From the NCBI GenBank assembly GCA_013213825.1, contig JABSQA010000004.1:1-64000 (forward strand): a stretch of 64,000 nucleotides of DNA, given 5' to 3'. The notes under the pieces were generated by a model. That model had not been told where the DNA came from and ran no database searches. It worked only from the letters and a program-made list of their open reading frames with translations. Made by a program: the position numbers and the translations under genes. Positions 31,520 to 40,884 of the stretch are shown in pieces (position 1 is the stretch's first letter; each line of letters starts with the position of its first letter). Source of the stretch: Henriciella sp. Lineage in GTDB: Bacteria > Pseudomonadota > Alphaproteobacteria > Caulobacterales > Hyphomonadaceae.

Positions 31520-32422
31520 ATGTCAGCGCCCCAAGACTCGCAAACCGGTTTGAAGCTCGGCTTGATCTCGATCGGGGTGGTGATGTTGGCGTTTTGCGGC
31601 CTCTTCCTGTTCGGGCCGGCGCCGACTAAGCCCGTGATTGCACAAGATCAATCTACGACATCAACGCGCCTGCTTGATGTGTTGGAGGATGCGCCTACAC
31701 GAGCTGCTGTCGAAGCTTTGCGGGCCGCGGCGCCTGCAACTTATGCGCAGCTCGATAATATGGCGGTGTTCGCTCTGAACGATGGCGCGACGCCGCAAGA
31801 TCTGTCTTATATCGTCCTACAGGCTTTATTTGGGGAATTGCAGGCGCAAGCGCTCTCCATGCGCTCGGCGCAAAGCGCAGATTATCAGGCCATAATGGCG
31901 GGGCTCGCGGAGGGGCTGCGCCAACTCAAATCGCAGCAAAGTGTTTGGTGTGAGGGGGAACGCATCTCAACCTATCTCGCCCAGGACGATTCAGAATTGG
32001 TGCCATCGCTCTTGGCTGAATTTCCTTATGGGAGTGCGCAATATGATTGGGCCATGGCATGGATGAAGACGATCCTAACCGTTGCCAAGCGTGCTCAAGA
32101 TCGACCGCAACGCTATCAACGTCCAGGCTTTCGCGATGAAACGGTTTTGCAAGAGACCGGCCTCGCTCTGGGTTCGGAACAATGGGCGCTGGGTTTGCAA
32201 ATCTTTGCCTTCGCAAATGCGGAAGGCGTGTCTTACGCCAAGATGCAAGAGGCGGTCTCAAATATAAATGTTTGCGATCTTGGTATCGCCATTGAAACGG
32301 TGTCAGAGCGTTTGCCGACAGATGTTCGCGCGCGTATTTGGGCCGATCTGATGCCCGAAATCATGGTTGGGAACACGCCTTATGTGATGTGGCGCGTGAA
32401 TGACTATTTCTTCATCGGTTAG
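31520..32422 (+). CDS. Hypothetical protein with N-terminal TM anchor
   Basis: 301 codons; TM 'LKLGLISIGVVMLAFCGLFLFG'. Confidence 0.6.
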   Translation: MSAPQDSQTGLKLGLISIGVVMLAFCGLFLFGPAPTKPVIAQDQSTTSTRLLDVLEDAPTRAAVEALRAAAPATYAQLDNMAVFALNDGATPQDLSYIVLQALFGELQAQALSMRSAQSADYQAIMAGLAEGLRQLKSQQSVWCEGERISTYLAQDDSELVPSLLAEFPYGSAQYDWAMAWMKTILTVAKRAQDRPQRYQRPGFRDETVLQETGLALGSEQWALGLQIFAFANAEGVSYAKMQEAVSNINVCDLGIAIETVSERLPTDVRARIWADLMPEIMVGNTPYVMWRVNDYFFIG

Positions 32423-32483
32423 ACGAAGCTTTTTCGAAATTTCTGCCTTTTAATCGCCATGCGATCGATTCTATGCTGTCCTC

Positions 32484-33443
32484 ATGGCTATGGATGACGC
32501 GCTGAAATCATTTATGGACAAGTTCAAGCTGCCGGACTTTTCCAATATGGATTGGAAGGGGTCGACGGACGGATTGCGGCAAAGCTTTTACCGCGCCAGC
32601 CGCTCCGTTGAGCGCGACCTGCCGGATCTCGCGGAACTCTCAAACTTAGTGGTAGATGGGGCGGATGGGCCTCTAAATGCCCGGCTCTATGTGCCTTTGG
32701 CCGCGGGTATCGCACCCGCACCGGCAATCATCTTCTTTCATGGCGGAGGATTTGTCCTGGGCGACATCGATACCCATGATGTGATCTGTCGGCGATTGGC
32801 TGCGAGTTCCCGGTGCCGTGTCCTATCCGTCGACTATCGCCTTGCGCCAGAGCACAGGTTCCCCACAGCCCACCGCGATGCGCTCGCTGCTTGGGAATGG
32901 GCGACTGACCGAAACAATATTCTCGGCTTCGATCCTGACCGGATCGCTGTTGCGGGCGACAGTGCGGGGGGCAATCTATCCGCCTTTATCGCTCAAGAGA
33001 CGGGGCGGACGGGTAGCCTCATGCCGGCCTTCCAGCTGCTGCTGTATCCGCTGGTACAGTTCTTCGATATCCGCGCCAAGCCAATGAGCTTTCAAGAAAG
33101 CGGCTTCTTCATCTCGCCCAATCTGTTCGATTATTTCCGTGACAGCTATGTCGAGCGTGAGACCGACCGCATGGACAAACGCGTCTCGCCTCTATTCGCA
33201 CCCGATGAGGATTTTGCCGGGCTTGCGCCAACCCATATGGTTCTTTGTGGATGGGATCCTTTGAAAGATGAAGGCAAGGCCTATGCGGCCAAACTGGCCG
33301 CGCACGGCGTACCGGTCACAATCAAAGAGCATCCTGGAATGGTGCATGGCTTTATGAATATGACCGCAGTGTCCATGCCCGCGCGCAAGGCAATTGAAGA
33401 AGCAGGCTTAGTGGTTGGAAAAGCGCTTGGGGCGCGGGATTAA
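32484..33443 (+). CDS. Alpha/beta hydrolase, HSL family
   Basis: 'IIFFHGGGFVLGDIDTHD', 'VAGDSAGGNLSAF', 'HPGMVHGF'. Confidence 0.92.
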   Translation: MAMDDALKSFMDKFKLPDFSNMDWKGSTDGLRQSFYRASRSVERDLPDLAELSNLVVDGADGPLNARLYVPLAAGIAPAPAIIFFHGGGFVLGDIDTHDVICRRLAASSRCRVLSVDYRLAPEHRFPTAHRDALAAWEWATDRNNILGFDPDRIAVAGDSAGGNLSAFIAQETGRTGSLMPAFQLLLYPLVQFFDIRAKPMSFQESGFFISPNLFDYFRDSYVERETDRMDKRVSPLFAPDEDFAGLAPTHMVLCGWDPLKDEGKAYAAKLAAHGVPVTIKEHPGMVHGFMNMTAVSMPARKAIEEAGLVVGKALGARD

Positions 33444-33516
33444 ATTCCAGTCGCCACGAGATTGACATATGGTTAAGATACTTCGACGCGATCAGGTAGA
33501 TTAGGGATTGAGGACC

Positions 33517-35778
33517 ATGGCTAGAACGGCAAAATGGGTCAAACGTATCTCGCTCGGTGCGAGTGTTTTGGCACTTCTCGGTGTGGCGGCCTGTGACCGT
33601 CAACAAGAACGTCTAGACCGAGCGGGTGAGCTTGGTGGTGCGGTCCTCGATCAATTAAGCGGTAATGATGTGGGCGGAGAGGCCGATCGTGATAAGTATC
33701 GCTCCGTCTCTGTCGAAGCCCGGGCTTTTTCTGGCAGCATTCTCGAACGCACGGTCGCAGTATCGGAGGATGAAGCGGCGCCGCGTTTTGTCATCGGATC
33801 AATTGTTGCCAAGCCAGCCGCCCTGCCACCTGCGGTCGATATCGCGGCTGTGATGGCGCAGCCTGAAATGTCTTTGGACGTTGTCGTTGATGAGGAATCT
33901 GAAGCCAAGATCATCGTCCCTGATGAAAAAACTCTGGAACAGGCGGTGATCGATCCTGAAGTGATTGACCGCATTGAATTGCCAACGACACAGCGCCGAA
34001 AAATTACGGTCGTCGATCCGGGACAGCGTGGGACGTCTGTCGAACAATCCATCCAAACTGATGACGCGGTTCTTCCGCGCGCGCCGCTGAAAATGACTGT
34101 TCCGCAGAAACGCATTCAGCGCGGCATCGCAACGGAGGATGAGCGCAGGCTGCAAACTCGCTCTTTGGCGATTGTCCGCCCGCCAACCCCAGAAGAACGC
34201 ATGCTTCAATTGCCGCAGCTCAGCCCAAAAGTGGCAGAACGTGCGACCATCCTGCCAACCGCAGCCTTGCAACGCCAATTGGTGGCGGAAGAGCGCATGA
34301 TTGAAACCGCGACCAAGTTCAAAGTCGCCGCCAGTATCCAGCGGTCGCGCTCAGGCCAAATGGTGATTGAAATTGGCTCAGATGCGCTGAGCCCGACCAA
34401 TTTCACCCAAGCGGTCTTGCAACAAGGACGCACGGCGCTGGAGAATGGCGTCGAATGCGATGAAGTCGCTGCGCAAGCGGCTGACGCCAATCCACTGGTC
34501 GCCATGGAATGTGTGATTAGAGATTTACGCCAATCTGGCGAGTTCGAATATGTTGAAAAGGACTGGTTCTATGAGCACCAGATGATCCGTCGTCCGGGCC
34601 CGACAGAGGCGCCGGTGACGATCACACCGAATGATCCACTCTTTGGATTGCAGTGGCATTATAAATCGCAAGGCACCGGGCCTGATCAATCTGAAGGCGG
34701 TGCCGGATTTGTCGATTTTTGGACCGATCAAGACACTCAAGGCTCTTCTGAAGTGGTGGTCGCGGTGGTCGATACCGGCTTGCAAATGAGCCATCCCGAT
34801 ATTGTCGGCTCCAGCAATGTCGCACCGGGCTGGGACATGGTCTCAGATTTAGAAGTTGCCAATGATGGTGATGGCCGCGACAGCGATGCCAATGATCCAG
34901 GTGATCTCTGCCCCGAACGCAACGTCTTTGCAGATACATTCCATGGCACACATGTCTCCGGCATTATTGGTGCCGGATCGACGAATAATGCCGATGGCGT
35001 CGCAGGCGGCGCTTGGAATGTCAAAATTGTGCCTGTCCGCGCCTTGGGCAAATGCGGTGGCAAACTCTCCGACATTAATGACGCCATTCGGTGGGCTGCA
35101 GGGACCATTCCTGAGTTTAATGAAGTCGGTGAAGAAGTCTGGAATGAAAATCCTGCCGATATTATCAATCTGTCGCTCGGCCTGTTCAAGACATGTCCGG
35201 CGTCGATGCAGGACGCGATCAACTCGGTAACTGAGCGCGGCGTGATCGTCGTTGTTGCTGCGGGCAATCGCAGTGTGCCAACCGAGTTTTTTGCGCCAGC
35301 GGGTTGCGATAATGTGATCACCGTTGCCGGCGGCGATGCCCGTGGTCACTTGGCACCCTACTCGAATTATGGCGCGGCCGTTGACGTGCTCGCCCCGGGC
35401 GGAGATTTAACCCGCGACGATAATGGCGATGGCAATCCAGATGGCGTCTTGTCGATGAAGTCGGCTGACAATTGTGAAGACCCGCTGACCGGCGAGTCGG
35501 TTGCGTCGTGCTTTTATGCGTATGAGCAGGGCACCAGCATGGCGACACCGCATGTCGCCGCAGCCTTGGCGCTGATCAAGTCTAAGCGTCCAGATCTGAA
35601 TGGGGAGCAATTGGTGTCTACTCTGCTCACCGGGATTAGCGAGATTCCGGAAAATCAATGCACAGGGCTTTGTTCGCAATTCCCTGGCGCAGTTCCAACC
35701 GCGGATGATCCGGATATCTGTTTGCGGCCATGCGGGTCGGGGTTGCTCAATTTGGCTGACGTAAATTTGCCTGATTGA
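33517..35778 (+). CDS. S8 family serine peptidase (subtilase) with predicted lipoprotein signal
   Basis: Lipobox 'LLGVAAC'; triad motifs 'VVAVVDTGLQMSHPDI', 'FHGTHVSGIIGA', 'GTSMATPHVAAALAL'. Confidence 0.93.
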   Translation: MARTAKWVKRISLGASVLALLGVAACDRQQERLDRAGELGGAVLDQLSGNDVGGEADRDKYRSVSVEARAFSGSILERTVAVSEDEAAPRFVIGSIVAKPAALPPAVDIAAVMAQPEMSLDVVVDEESEAKIIVPDEKTLEQAVIDPEVIDRIELPTTQRRKITVVDPGQRGTSVEQSIQTDDAVLPRAPLKMTVPQKRIQRGIATEDERRLQTRSLAIVRPPTPEERMLQLPQLSPKVAERATILPTAALQRQLVAEERMIETATKFKVAASIQRSRSGQMVIEIGSDALSPTNFTQAVLQQGRTALENGVECDEVAAQAADANPLVAMECVIRDLRQSGEFEYVEKDWFYEHQMIRRPGPTEAPVTITPNDPLFGLQWHYKSQGTGPDQSEGGAGFVDFWTDQDTQGSSEVVVAVVDTGLQMSHPDIVGSSNVAPGWDMVSDLEVANDGDGRDSDANDPGDLCPERNVFADTFHGTHVSGIIGAGSTNNADGVAGGAWNVKIVPVRALGKCGGKLSDINDAIRWAAGTIPEFNEVGEEVWNENPADIINLSLGLFKTCPASMQDAINSVTERGVIVVVAAGNRSVPTEFFAPAGCDNVITVAGGDARGHLAPYSNYGAAVDVLAPGGDLTRDDNGDGNPDGVLSMKSADNCEDPLTGESVASCFYAYEQGTSMATPHVAAALALIKSKRPDLNGEQLVSTLLTGISEIPENQCTGLCSQFPGAVPTADDPDICLRPCGSGLLNLADVNLPD

Positions 35779-35812
35779 GGATTTAGAGGGGCTATCAGGA
35801 AGGGAAAGATCC

Positions 35813-36304
35813 ATGCGACCTGGCCAGAATATCCGGCGCTATCGCGGCCGAAAAACACTCGCGATGCTGACCTGCGCATTCGCCGTCACGGGGTGTATGG
35901 CACTTGGGGATGGCACGAGCAGTCTCGGCTTTATGCCCGCTTGGTCTCAGCCCGCGGCATCACAGCCCGCTATGACCGTGGCTCAAGCGAATTTGGTCAA
36001 TGCGCATGCTGCGACCTTTATTGTGCGTTTCAACAATGAGCCTGAGCTCGAACAAGTGTGTCGGAATTTCCGGCGGGACGAAGCGGGCACGCGCGCCGCA
36101 TACAAAGCTTGGGCGGCGCAACACGCGCCCTTGCGGGGGCTGGAATTGGTTCGCGCCAGCTACTCAGGTGAGTTGATTTTAGGGCTGCCTGCGGATGACC
36201 AATCGGGCCGCTCCGCGCGCGATGTGATCGCGGCGCTCGAAACGCTGGACAATCTCGCTTATGCAGAGATCGACTCGATGGCGAGCACAAGCGAAGGGGA
36301 CTAG
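35813..36304 (+). CDS. Lipoprotein with subtilisin-propeptide/inhibitor-I9-like layout
   Basis: Lipobox 'AFAVTGC'; 'ATFIVRFNNEPELEQVCRNF...ARDVIAALETLDNLAYAEIDSMA' resembles the end of subtilase propeptides; directly follows the subtilase. Confidence 0.5.
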   Translation: MRPGQNIRRYRGRKTLAMLTCAFAVTGCMALGDGTSSLGFMPAWSQPAASQPAMTVAQANLVNAHAATFIVRFNNEPELEQVCRNFRRDEAGTRAAYKAWAAQHAPLRGLELVRASYSGELILGLPADDQSGRSARDVIAALETLDNLAYAEIDSMASTSEGD

Positions 36305-36306
36305 AT

Positions 36307-36954
36307 ATGCGGGCATTGTGGTTGCCAGTAATGGGCGTATTGATGCTGGGGGCATGCGAGCAGCAAATCGAGCCCGCGACGGTTGAGGCTGAGACACCGC
36401 CAACCCTTATCGAAGACGTCGATACGGCGCAGCCAATGACACCTGCCACGCCAGAGGCCGCGGATCCCGTTCTAACCAATGTCGCCCAGACTAAAACCGC
36501 AACCATCGATTGGAACGCCGCGCGCGCCGATTTTGCGGCGCGCGACACGGATGACGACATGATGGCGCAAGTCGCGAGTGGAGGGTCACCCGTGGTGCCC
36601 GTTCTCCTGCCGGAAGAACCGGTTGGCGTCGCATCAGTGGGCGAAGACGCTTTGCAATTCCGGCCGCTCGCGGATGGCTATTTCGCGGTCCAAAAGGGCG
36701 ACGTCTATGACATAATCATTAATGGCACAGATCGATTGGTCGCGCGGCCAGGTGGCGAAGGGGTCGCCGCAGACACGCCGCTTGTCTTCGAAGAAACGAT
36801 GACGGGTGCGCTTGTTTCATTCAGCCGCTATGGCGCGTCATACCTGGTCGAGTTCATGTGCAAAGAGCGACAAGCGGTTATAGATGGCAGCTGCATCGAT
36901 GAGGCTGTCGCTTTGACCGAAGTAGAGAAGCTACTGATTGCGGGGACGCGGTAA
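36307..36954 (+). CDS. Lipoprotein of unknown function
   Basis: Lipobox 'VLMLGAC'; 2 nt after previous stop; TAATG overlap with next gene. Confidence 0.7.
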   Translation: MRALWLPVMGVLMLGACEQQIEPATVEAETPPTLIEDVDTAQPMTPATPEAADPVLTNVAQTKTATIDWNAARADFAARDTDDDMMAQVASGGSPVVPVLLPEEPVGVASVGEDALQFRPLADGYFAVQKGDVYDIIINGTDRLVARPGGEGVAADTPLVFEETMTGALVSFSRYGASYLVEFMCKERQAVIDGSCIDEAVALTEVEKLLIAGTR

Positions 36955-38051
36955 TGATAAAGCATTGGGCAGTGTTTGCGATCTCCACAATGGCTCTGGC
37001 GGCATGCGACATTGTGCGGGTGCCAGGCGGTGATCACGAGAATCAAACTCGTCCGGTGATTCCAGAAGGAGCCCCGGGGCCACCACCACCGACCGTGCCT
37101 GTGACAGACCCTTGGGGTGAAGGCGAAGAGCCAATCGAAGTTCCGGTTAGTCAAGAAGAGCCGGGTCAAGACGAGACCGTCCCAACACATGACGAAGCGC
37201 CTACGGACGATACACCAGATCCGATCGAAGATCCTGCAGGACCGTCTGACACTTTGGATGAGGACCCTATAGACACTGTAGATGTGGCGCCGGATCCTGA
37301 ACCGGCCCCTGAACCGCTGCCGGTCAAGTTCGAGTATTATGCACCAGGAGATTTATTGCCGGGCTCCGGCTTTGGCCGTGTAGATGAGACCATTTACGCG
37401 CCTGAAATGGTCTTCCCGATAAAGTCAGCGCCCACATTCTTGAATTCGCAAGTGTATCGCTTCGGGGGCGGCGTGGGTGGTGATCAATGCGATCCGTCAA
37501 ACTACAGCATGCCATGGCGTGACAATTTTTGTGAGACGCGGACCTCAAATCGAACGACGCCGCTATGCTCGGTGAACAAAGTTCATCAGGGGCAGGACCT
37601 GCGCACGGGTACCGCCGCTGAATGTCTGCAGATGCGTGCTCAGACACCGAGCGAACGCGGATTACACGATGCTGTGGCGGTTGAGGATGGCATCATCCAA
37701 TATATCGGGTCTTATTCGTTAAAGCTGAAAGGCACTGAGACTGGGTTCATCTATTCTTATGTGCATCTCAACATGCGCCGCCTTCAGGTTGAAGAATTGG
37801 ATACAGTCAAAGCTGGCGATGTGATCGGTGTGGTCTCAAATGATTTTGGGGGGACACCAACGACCTATCATTTGCATTTTGAGATCAAGGCGCCGATTGA
37901 AGGCGAGGGGATCGTGCATGTCCCGCCTTATATGTCGCTTGTATCCGCGTATGAAAGACGCGAGGGCGGTATTGGACGGGTGGTCGAAGATGATACAGTC
38001 GAAGTGGCCAGTGCACCTGTCATTATCGACCCGACCTGGCTGATCGATTAG
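36954..38051 (+). CDS. M23 family metallopeptidase, lipoprotein
   Basis: Lipobox 'MALAAC'; 'VHQGQDLRTG' and 'YHLHFEIKAP' metal-binding motifs; Pro/acidic linker. Confidence 0.88.
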   Translation: MIKHWAVFAISTMALAACDIVRVPGGDHENQTRPVIPEGAPGPPPPTVPVTDPWGEGEEPIEVPVSQEEPGQDETVPTHDEAPTDDTPDPIEDPAGPSDTLDEDPIDTVDVAPDPEPAPEPLPVKFEYYAPGDLLPGSGFGRVDETIYAPEMVFPIKSAPTFLNSQVYRFGGGVGGDQCDPSNYSMPWRDNFCETRTSNRTTPLCSVNKVHQGQDLRTGTAAECLQMRAQTPSERGLHDAVAVEDGIIQYIGSYSLKLKGTETGFIYSYVHLNMRRLQVEELDTVKAGDVIGVVSNDFGGTPTTYHLHFEIKAPIEGEGIVHVPPYMSLVSAYERREGGIGRVVEDDTVEVASAPVIIDPTWLID

Positions 38052-38197
38052 CCGTTAACTCTAAGTTTTTCTGCAGAATCCTGAGTAAGATCAGGGCACG
38101 GACTTACTGTTGCCAAACTTTAAAGACTTAATGACTTGTAAACGGCGCAATAATTGCGTTGATGAGTAGGTAACCCCAAGAGTGACGAGCATTCTGA

Positions 38198-39256
38198 TTG
38201 ATGACAGCCGCAGAAAAGCTACCTGTAGAGTATATTGAAACCGACGGCCCTGATGGACCTGTCGTCACTTTGATCGGTGACAATATGTCGGAAGCTTATC
38301 TCGACGATGCAGAACCCAGCCCACTCATGACGGCTATGGGGCGGTTTTGGACACGTATCGTGCGCACGGCCAAATTCGGTTTGGTCCTAGCTTTGGTTGC
38401 GGGCTATCCGGCAATGGTCACGATGAGTCACAAAGTTGATTCAAGCGCTGTGGTTCTGTCGACCGCAACACCTTGGTATTCAAATGACACCGGCACCGCG
38501 ATGACCTTGCTCGGGCGTGAGCTCTCAGTCGCAGGCTGGGCGGGGGATCGGTCTTGGTGGCACCCGCAAGCGCAACTCACGGCACTGCCTGCATGGCAAG
38601 ACGGAATTACGGGTGCGCTATCGGAATATACGGTGCTCGCCGCCAATCATGCCGCTCGGCAACCTGGCGTTCCGGATACGGATTTAATGGCTGCCGCACG
38701 CTTGCTGGCACCGGCTCAAGAAGCAGAAGCAACGCCGCGTCTCAACGCCGCCGCCGAAGCGCTGCAAGCCTATGAAGGCCGACTGTCTCGTGGGCTCGCC
38801 GCCCAACCGACCGGACTCGCTATCTTTCTCGACGAGCTGAATCTGTACCAGTCATGGTCCACAAAAGCACAGTTGCGTCTACGCTCTAGCGCTGACCGCG
38901 CCGAAGGCTGGCCGGCATCGCGCCAAGACATTGAAGCGCTTTACATTGCCCGGGCACATGCCCAGGTCGCGTCGCAAATGATGATGTCATCAATGATCCA
39001 AGAGCCTGAATTGGTGCGCACGCGAGATGCCCGTGAGGCGCGCGATCGTGCAATCTTTGCTTGGCGCCGCGCCGCAACCTTCTCGCCGCTCATCGTTTCT
39101 AGCCAGGCCGGAACAGGCACCATCCTGTCGGATCACCCTGCTGCGATGATGTACTATTTGTCGGAAATCGACACCGCCACCGCCGATTTTGTCGACGCGC
39201 TTGAGAAACAAGACGCGGAAGTGATTTCCGTGGCGGAGACGACGGCGGCTGAGTAA
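38198..39256 (+). CDS. DUF2333-like membrane-anchored protein
   Basis: Single TM; 'STATPWYSNDTGTAMTLLGRELS...GWAGDRSWWHPQAQLTALPAWQDGI'. Confidence 0.65.
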   Translation: MMTAAEKLPVEYIETDGPDGPVVTLIGDNMSEAYLDDAEPSPLMTAMGRFWTRIVRTAKFGLVLALVAGYPAMVTMSHKVDSSAVVLSTATPWYSNDTGTAMTLLGRELSVAGWAGDRSWWHPQAQLTALPAWQDGITGALSEYTVLAANHAARQPGVPDTDLMAAARLLAPAQEAEATPRLNAAAEALQAYEGRLSRGLAAQPTGLAIFLDELNLYQSWSTKAQLRLRSSADRAEGWPASRQDIEALYIARAHAQVASQMMMSSMIQEPELVRTRDAREARDRAIFAWRRAATFSPLIVSSQAGTGTILSDHPAAMMYYLSEIDTATADFVDALEKQDAEVISVAETTAAE

Positions 39257-39341
39257 GCCGCGCCTCAATGCCTTGAATTTCGACCCTGAACGGCACATTT
39301 AAGGCGCTGTACCTGAGCTCGAACCGAAAGACTGCGCGGCC

Positions 39342-39929
39342 ATGTTTATTCAAACAGAACCTACTCCCAATCCGGACACGCTGAAATTCCTGCCCGGTCA
39401 GCCGGTGACTGGGGCGACAGGCCCATATGATTTCGCCGCGATTGAAGAGGCGGGGACCAGCCCCTTGGCGCAAGCTTTGTTCCAAGTCCAAGGCATTACC
39501 CGGGTGTTTCTCGGCAGTGATTTTATCTCGCTCAGCAAAGATCCCGATACGGATTGGAAACGCGTCCGCCCAATGGCTTTGGCCGCGATCATGGATCATT
39601 TCGTAGCCGGGCTTCCGGTTATGGCTACGGATGGCGCGGGCATGGCTGCGCCCGAGGCCGGGGCCTCCGCAGATGATTATGAAGGCGAGACGGCAGAGAT
39701 TGTCGGCGAGATTATCGAACTGATCGAAACCCGCGTCCGGCCCGCCGTGGCCCAGGATGGCGGCGACATCGTGTTTCATGGTTTCGACGATGAGACCGGT
39801 ATTGTGCACTTGGCCATGCGCGGCGCCTGTGCTGGTTGTCCTTCCTCTACGATGACCCTGAAACAAGGCATTGAGAACATGCTCAAAGCCTATGTGCCGG
39901 AAGTCACAGCGGTGGAAGCTGCGCTTTAA
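39342..39929 (+). CDS. NifU family Fe-S scaffold protein (Nfu N-terminal + NifU C-terminal)
   Basis: 'MFIQTEPTPNPDTLKFLPG', 'RGACAGCPSSTMTLKQGIE'. Confidence 0.93.
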   Translation: MFIQTEPTPNPDTLKFLPGQPVTGATGPYDFAAIEEAGTSPLAQALFQVQGITRVFLGSDFISLSKDPDTDWKRVRPMALAAIMDHFVAGLPVMATDGAGMAAPEAGASADDYEGETAEIVGEIIELIETRVRPAVAQDGGDIVFHGFDDETGIVHLAMRGACAGCPSSTMTLKQGIENMLKAYVPEVTAVEAAL

Positions 39930-39979
39930 CACACTACTGAAAACTTGACTTCCGTGCGGCCGATGCGTCAGGCGGCAGC

Positions 39980-40849
39980 ATGAGCGCGAACCTGTTCCCT
40001 ATTGCTCTTTGCCTGTTGTCCGCGGTGACCGTCGCGGCCACGAACCTGTTTGTGAAGCGGGGCGGCGATGTATTGTCGACGCGCATGATTGTCTCTCTGG
40101 CAATGATGCTGAGCGTCGTGCCCTTTGTGCCATTCGTTCCCTTGCCGACGCCGGCGATTTGGGGCGCTCTTGGCATTTCCGTCGTGGTTCACTGGTTTTA
40201 CCAATTTGCCATGATCCGCGCTTTGCATCGCGGCGATCTTTCACTCGTCTTTCCGGTGATGCGGGGTCTGGCCCCGTTGCTCACGGCGATCACGGCGACG
40301 GTCGCGCTGGGCGAAACCCCGAGTCCGTTGGGCTGGTTCGGACTGTTAATGGCGACGGGCGCTTTGATTGTGTTCGCTATGCCTGAAGAGAGAGGCGGCA
40401 AACATCCACCGATCAAACAGGCCGCCTTGTTTTGGGCCATGGTCACCGCCTTAGGCATCGCATTCTACTCTGTCGCCGACGCCAATGGGACACGGCTCGC
40501 CGCAAACACGAAAACCTTATTCACATTCGTGGTCTGGCTGTTCATGCTGGATTGGAGCGGCATTACCACAGCCATGGTCTGGATCCGCCGCGGCAAAGTT
40601 TGGGCGGATGTCGTTCCGCAGATTCGGGATGGCATGATTGGCGGATTTCTCGGTACGATTTCTTATGGTGCCGCCTTGTGGGCGTTTACATTGTCAAATG
40701 CAGCGAACGTCACTGCAATTCGCGAAACCTCTGTCGTTTTTGGCGCAATCTTTGGCGCAGTCTTTTTAAAAGAAGCCTTCGGGCCACGCCGCATTATCGC
40801 CGCCAGCATCCTCGCGCTCGGCCTCGTTCTGCTGGAATTTGCGCCTTAA
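39980..40849 (+). CDS. EamA/DMT family transporter
   Basis: About ten TM segments; 'LRETSVVFGAIFGAVFLKE'-type repeat end. Confidence 0.85.
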   Translation: MSANLFPIALCLLSAVTVAATNLFVKRGGDVLSTRMIVSLAMMLSVVPFVPFVPLPTPAIWGALGISVVVHWFYQFAMIRALHRGDLSLVFPVMRGLAPLLTAITATVALGETPSPLGWFGLLMATGALIVFAMPEERGGKHPPIKQAALFWAMVTALGIAFYSVADANGTRLAANTKTLFTFVVWLFMLDWSGITTAMVWIRRGKVWADVVPQIRDGMIGGFLGTISYGAALWAFTLSNAANVTAIRETSVVFGAIFGAVFLKEAFGPRRIIAASILALGLVLLEFAP

Positions 40850-40884
40850 CTCTGTTTTGGCATACGCGGTGCTAAGAGAGCCTC

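Noticed and set aside
34737-35321. Long minus-strand ORFs within the subtilase region
   Set aside because: Antisense to an intact S8 peptidase with all catalytic motifs; shadow ORFs.
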